A stretch of DNA of 64,000 bases. It comes from Pedobacter soli. GTDB lineage: Bacteria > Bacteroidota > Bacteroidia > Sphingobacteriales > Sphingobacteriaceae. Made by a program: the position numbers and the translations under genes. The notes beneath the pieces are model-generated. The model had not been told where the DNA came from and searched no databases. It worked only from the letters and a program-made list of their open reading frames with translations. Below are positions 61,242 through 64,000 of this stretch, one piece after another. Each line of letters opens with the position of its first letter. The stretch's first letter is position 1. The stretch covers positions 868,001 through 932,000 of the forward strand of contig NZ_FMZH01000001.1 of NCBI RefSeq assembly GCF_900101435.1, read 5' to 3'.

Positions 61242-62546
61242 ATGAAAACACAAAAAAGTATCCCCACTACAAAAGTAGAGCGTTCGGCCAAATTTGTTAA
61301 AACAGGTATCCAGATTGGCGGTAACTACATTAAACATTATTCAAAAAAGCTGTTTAACCCCGATATGGATCGCGAGCAGCTCAACGAAGACAATGCTACA
61401 GATATTTATAAATCGCTCAGCGAATTAAAAGGGAGTGCCTTAAAAATTGCGCAGATGCTGAGTATGGATAAAAACATATTGCCTAAATCTTATGTCGATA
61501 AATTTAGCCAGTCGCAATATAATGCCCCGCCCCTTTCGGGTCCGCTAATTGTACGTACTTTTACCAAAAATTTCGGTAAAACACCTGAAAAGATTTTCGA
61601 TAGCTTTAACCTTACGTCGAGCAATGCAGCTTCTATTGGTCAGGTACACCAGGCCACTTTAAAAGGCAAAAAACTGGCGGTAAAAATCCAGTACCCCGGT
61701 GTTGGCGACAGTATATCATCTGACCTGAAACTGGTAAAACCCTTTGCATTCCGTTTGCTGGGCATGTCGGAAAGGGAACTGAACATTTACATCAAAGAAG
61801 TTGAAGAGCGTTTGCTAGAAGAAACCGATTACGAGCTGGAGGTAAAACGCTCTATTGAATTTTCGGAAGCTTGTAAAAACCTTAAGCATGTAGTTTTCCC
61901 TAAATACTATCCCGAATTTTCAGGTAAACGTATCATTACCATGGATTGGATTGAGGGGTTGCACCTGAAAGAATTTCTAAAAACCAATCCTTCGCAAACT
62001 TTGCGCAATAAAATCGGTCAGGCACTGTGGGATTTTTATAATTTTCAGCAGCACGAACTAAGGGCAGTACATGCCGACCCCCATCCCGGGAATTTTATGA
62101 TTACCCCCGATGAAAATTTAGGTGTAATTGATTTTGGTTGCATTAAAGAAATGCCCGATGACTTTTATTATCCTTTTTTCTCGCTGATTTCGACTGATGT
62201 TTTTAACGATAAAAACAGAACGATTGAGGCTTTCAGACAGCTGGACATGATTCACGCTGATGATACTGCCGAACAGGTTGAATTTTACCACAAATCGTAC
62301 AGCGAAATGATTAAGCTATTTGCCAAACCCTATACCAGCAAAATTTTCGATTTTAGTAAACCCGATTTTTTTGAGCAGTTATATGCTTATGGCGAAAAGA
62401 TTTCGAAAATGCCCGAATTTAAACAAGCTCGTGGCGTAAAACATTTCATTTATGTAAACCGCACCAATTTTGGCTTATACCAGATTTTACATGAGCTAAA
62501 AGCAATTGTGCATACAGATACCTATAACCCAACTTTAGGACGATAA
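61242..62546 (+). CDS. ABC1/UbiB-family atypical kinase
   Basis: 434 residues. KGSALKIAQMLSMD is the KxGQ-like N-terminal extension, with AASIGQVHQATLKGKKLAVK (Ala-rich loop and Lys), EVEERLLEETDYELE (ExD), HADPHPGNFM (catalytic) and GVIDFGCIKEMP (DFG). Members handle quinone or lipid metabolism; the menaquinone made by the mqn route is a candidate target. The KxGQ motif reads KIAQ here. Confidence 0.92.
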   Translation: MKTQKSIPTTKVERSAKFVKTGIQIGGNYIKHYSKKLFNPDMDREQLNEDNATDIYKSLSELKGSALKIAQMLSMDKNILPKSYVDKFSQSQYNAPPLSGPLIVRTFTKNFGKTPEKIFDSFNLTSSNAASIGQVHQATLKGKKLAVKIQYPGVGDSISSDLKLVKPFAFRLLGMSERELNIYIKEVEERLLEETDYELEVKRSIEFSEACKNLKHVVFPKYYPEFSGKRIITMDWIEGLHLKEFLKTNPSQTLRNKIGQALWDFYNFQQHELRAVHADPHPGNFMITPDENLGVIDFGCIKEMPDDFYYPFFSLISTDVFNDKNRTIEAFRQLDMIHADDTAEQVEFYHKSYSEMIKLFAKPYTSKIFDFSKPDFFEQLYAYGEKISKMPEFKQARGVKHFIYVNRTNFGLYQILHELKAIVHTDTYNPTLGR

Positions 62547-62549
62547 TAC

Positions 62550-62951
62550 TTATTTGGATTGCGTAATTGTTACACCATCAAAATAATCGCCGTTTTGCAA
62601 GCCTATAGAAAGTAACCGATCTGCATTAGTAGTATTCTGATTCAGGGTAATGATCATTTTATTTCCATCTTTTCGCTCCACTTTAAAATCAGGTTGAACA
62701 ACAACAAAATTTTGAGCTGTTCTTTCAATACTTTTTAAATCAACATTGGCTTTATTGAATGTAATACCATCTAACCACCAACCTGTTGTTTCAGTTGTAA
62801 CTGTAATGGAATTACTATTGGAACTAAAACTGGCAGTTTTTTGAGAGAGTTTGATATTATCGTCCCATTTCCCAATTTCTTTGCCCTTATTACATGAAAT
62901 CGTAAAGAAAAGAGTGGCAGTAAGCAATAAATAGAAAATACTTTTTTTCAT
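62550..62951 (-). CDS. Lipoprotein with BACON-like domain
   Basis: 133 residues from the ATG at 62951 (MKKSIFYLLLTATLFFTISC): a lipoprotein signal with Cys20. The mature part resembles BACON-type beta domains (ITVTTETTGWWLDGITFN, RLLSIGLQNGDYFDGVTITQ). Probably a surface lipoprotein; function unknown. Confidence 0.8.
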   Translation of the reverse strand: MKKSIFYLLLTATLFFTISCNKGKEIGKWDDNIKLSQKTASFSSNSNSITVTTETTGWWLDGITFNKANVDLKSIERTAQNFVVVQPDFKVERKDGNKMIITLNQNTTNADRLLSIGLQNGDYFDGVTITQSK

Positions 62952-62974
62952 GATTTTGAGCGTATAATTTATAA

Positions 62975-63331
62975 TCAAGCATTTTTCTTCACTACATCTA
63001 CCATGTGATCTAAATCAAAAGGCTTTTCGATGTAATCGTCGGCTTTACAATCTTCAGCTTCCTGAGGCAAATTATTAGAGGTAGAAGTTAATACAGCCGA
63101 TACGTCTTCGGTTTGAGGATCAGATTTAAGCTCTTTAATTACCTGCGATCCTTTCTTTTTACCTTTAATGTGGTCGTCAACCACTACCACGTCTGGCTCA
63201 ATCTCCTCTATCTTTTCTATTGGCTCGGTTGTTAGGGATGCCGTTACATCAAACCCTTCTTCTTCCAGCACCTGATCCATAATATCGAGGATATCTTTAT
63301 TATCCTGAACAAGCACAACTTTTTTCTTCAT
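62975..63331 (-). CDS. Single-domain response regulator (receiver only)
   Basis: 118 residues. Receiver fold with VVLVQDNKDILDIM, phosphoacceptor Asp52 in VVVVDDHIKGKKK, LTSTSNN and EKPFD. The usual first acidic residue of the DD pair is Gln9. No output domain and no kinase nearby, so it probably receives phosphate from an unlinked kinase. Confidence 0.88.
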   Translation of the reverse strand: MKKKVVLVQDNKDILDIMDQVLEEEGFDVTASLTTEPIEKIEEIEPDVVVVDDHIKGKKKGSQVIKELKSDPQTEDVSAVLTSTSNNLPQEAEDCKADDYIEKPFDLDHMVDVVKKNA

Positions 63332-63623
63332 AACTAAACCAAAAAAATTTCTGATTAAAGATAACGAAAATCTATTTGCAAACCAGAACTGGCATAAGAT
63401 TTTACCTATGCGTATATAAATATTTTAACGCACTGATTTTTTTCTCCGATTTCGTCTTGATTTTATGCCCGTTGGTCGAGAATTACCCATCGATTGTATA
63501 AAAATGCAAAAGGTGCTGCAACGTTTTTAAAATCGCAGCGTCTTATCTACGAAACACAACAAAAACAGACTTAAACAATTAAATAACAATTAATTAACAT
63601 TTAATTATTAAATATAAAATATT

Positions 63624-64000
63624 ATGAAAACCTCAATCAAAACCCTAATCGCCACTACATTAACAGCCCTTGTTTTATCATCGGCCTTATTTACAACCAC
63701 TGTTTCGGCTACCGAAAAAGAACCTGAGAAAAATATTAAAATTGCTGATTTTAAACGCATCTCGGTAAAAGGAAATGTAGAGTTAACCATTGTACAAAAA
63801 GGAACCTTCGGCATTTCTTATAACGACGACAATTATGGAGCTGCAAAGGTAGTACAGGATGGTGATGCGTTGAAAATTACTTCTATGAGTACTGAAAAAA
63901 CAAGATTAACCGTTGTAGTTAATGATATTTATAGAATTGAGGCTTCGGAAAATGCTGTTGTTAAAACCGACGGAAAATTAAGCACCAAATACCTTCAGAT
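63624..64000 (+). CDS. GIN-domain (DUF2807) secreted protein, 5' part
   Basis: Open from the ATG at 63624 to the window end (125 complete codons). Signal peptide MKTSIKTLIATTLTALVLSS with cleavage near VSA|T (about 33). The mature part starts the head-GIN pattern: IKIADFKRISVKGNVELTIV, YNDDNYGAAKVVQDGDALKI and VVVNDIYRIEASENAVVKTD. Probably a beta-solenoid surface protein. The 292 nt upstream hold no other gene. Confidence 0.82.
   Translation, partial: MKTSIKTLIATTLTALVLSSALFTTTVSATEKEPEKNIKIADFKRISVKGNVELTIVQKGTFGISYNDDNYGAAKVVQDGDALKITSMSTEKTRLTVVVNDIYRIEASENAVVKTDGKLSTKYLQ

Overview
The window reads as a chromosomal stretch of a member of the Bacteroidota, most likely Sphingobacteriaceae and Pedobacter-like. 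The reasons are the AT-rich intergenic DNA, promoters of the TAnnTTTG type, a type IX secretion cargo with a gliding-motility C-terminal domain next to a PorP/SprF gene, LytS/LytTR two-component pairs, a menaquinone futalosine-pathway gene, L31 type B, and weak or absent Shine-Dalgarno sequences. Family names come from motif recognition only; no database search was run.

Layout. 1-2246: an operon of membrane-anchored proteins (coiled coil, and an ASKHA/Ppx-GppA-like fold). 2365-4010: mqnC and a small secreted protein. 4099-5724: two exported ferritin-like proteins, divergent from a LytTR regulator and a beta-propeller sensor kinase (5842-9622). 9875-11914: scpB, a very acidic 64-residue protein and a GNAT-like protein. 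12059-20152: a minus-strand run with a DMT exporter and Lrp regulator, an XRE regulator, mpl, tpiA-prmA, a GlmU-like protein, rpmE and methylmalonyl-CoA epimerase. 20272-22446: iscS-iscU-iscA. 22813-26906: acyl-CoA synthetase, lysS and a small protein. 26962-32929: a stress FMN-binding protein, a YdeI-like protein, an M3 peptidase gene broken by an in-frame TAG, a thioredoxin-like protein, ung and a hydrolase. 33006-33864: a GxxExxY protein followed by four long hairpin repeats. 33865-36977: an Lrp regulator, then mntR and an Nramp-UspA fusion behind a perfect operator palindrome. 37106-42504: a redoxin, repeats, smpB, pcm, priA and DUF423. 42595-47380: envelope proteins, tsaB, yidD, rnpA, rpmH. 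47545-52199: a LiaF-like/LytS/LytTR envelope-sensing operon, a ChaN-like protein and mscL. 52362-58621: rpoN and the type IX cargo/PorP pair. 58868-64000: tatA, an HD hydrolase, a TetR-like/ABC1-kinase pair, a BACON-like lipoprotein, a lone receiver domain and the start of a GIN-domain (DUF2807) protein.

The coding content is mostly housekeeping plus envelope stress sensing, metal handling and export. What stands out lies between genes. At least ten intergenic spaces carry degenerate tandem repeats with a strict 7-nt period but different unit sequences. There are also four copies of an 80-nt hairpin repeat after the GxxExxY gene, two tandem hairpins upstream of smpB whose stems differ by a compensated base pair, a double-palindrome REP-like element in two copies, and a 206-bp MITE-like element with a diverged copy elsewhere. 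Several genes have a TAnnTTTG box only 3-7 nt before the start codon, which suggests leaderless transcripts.
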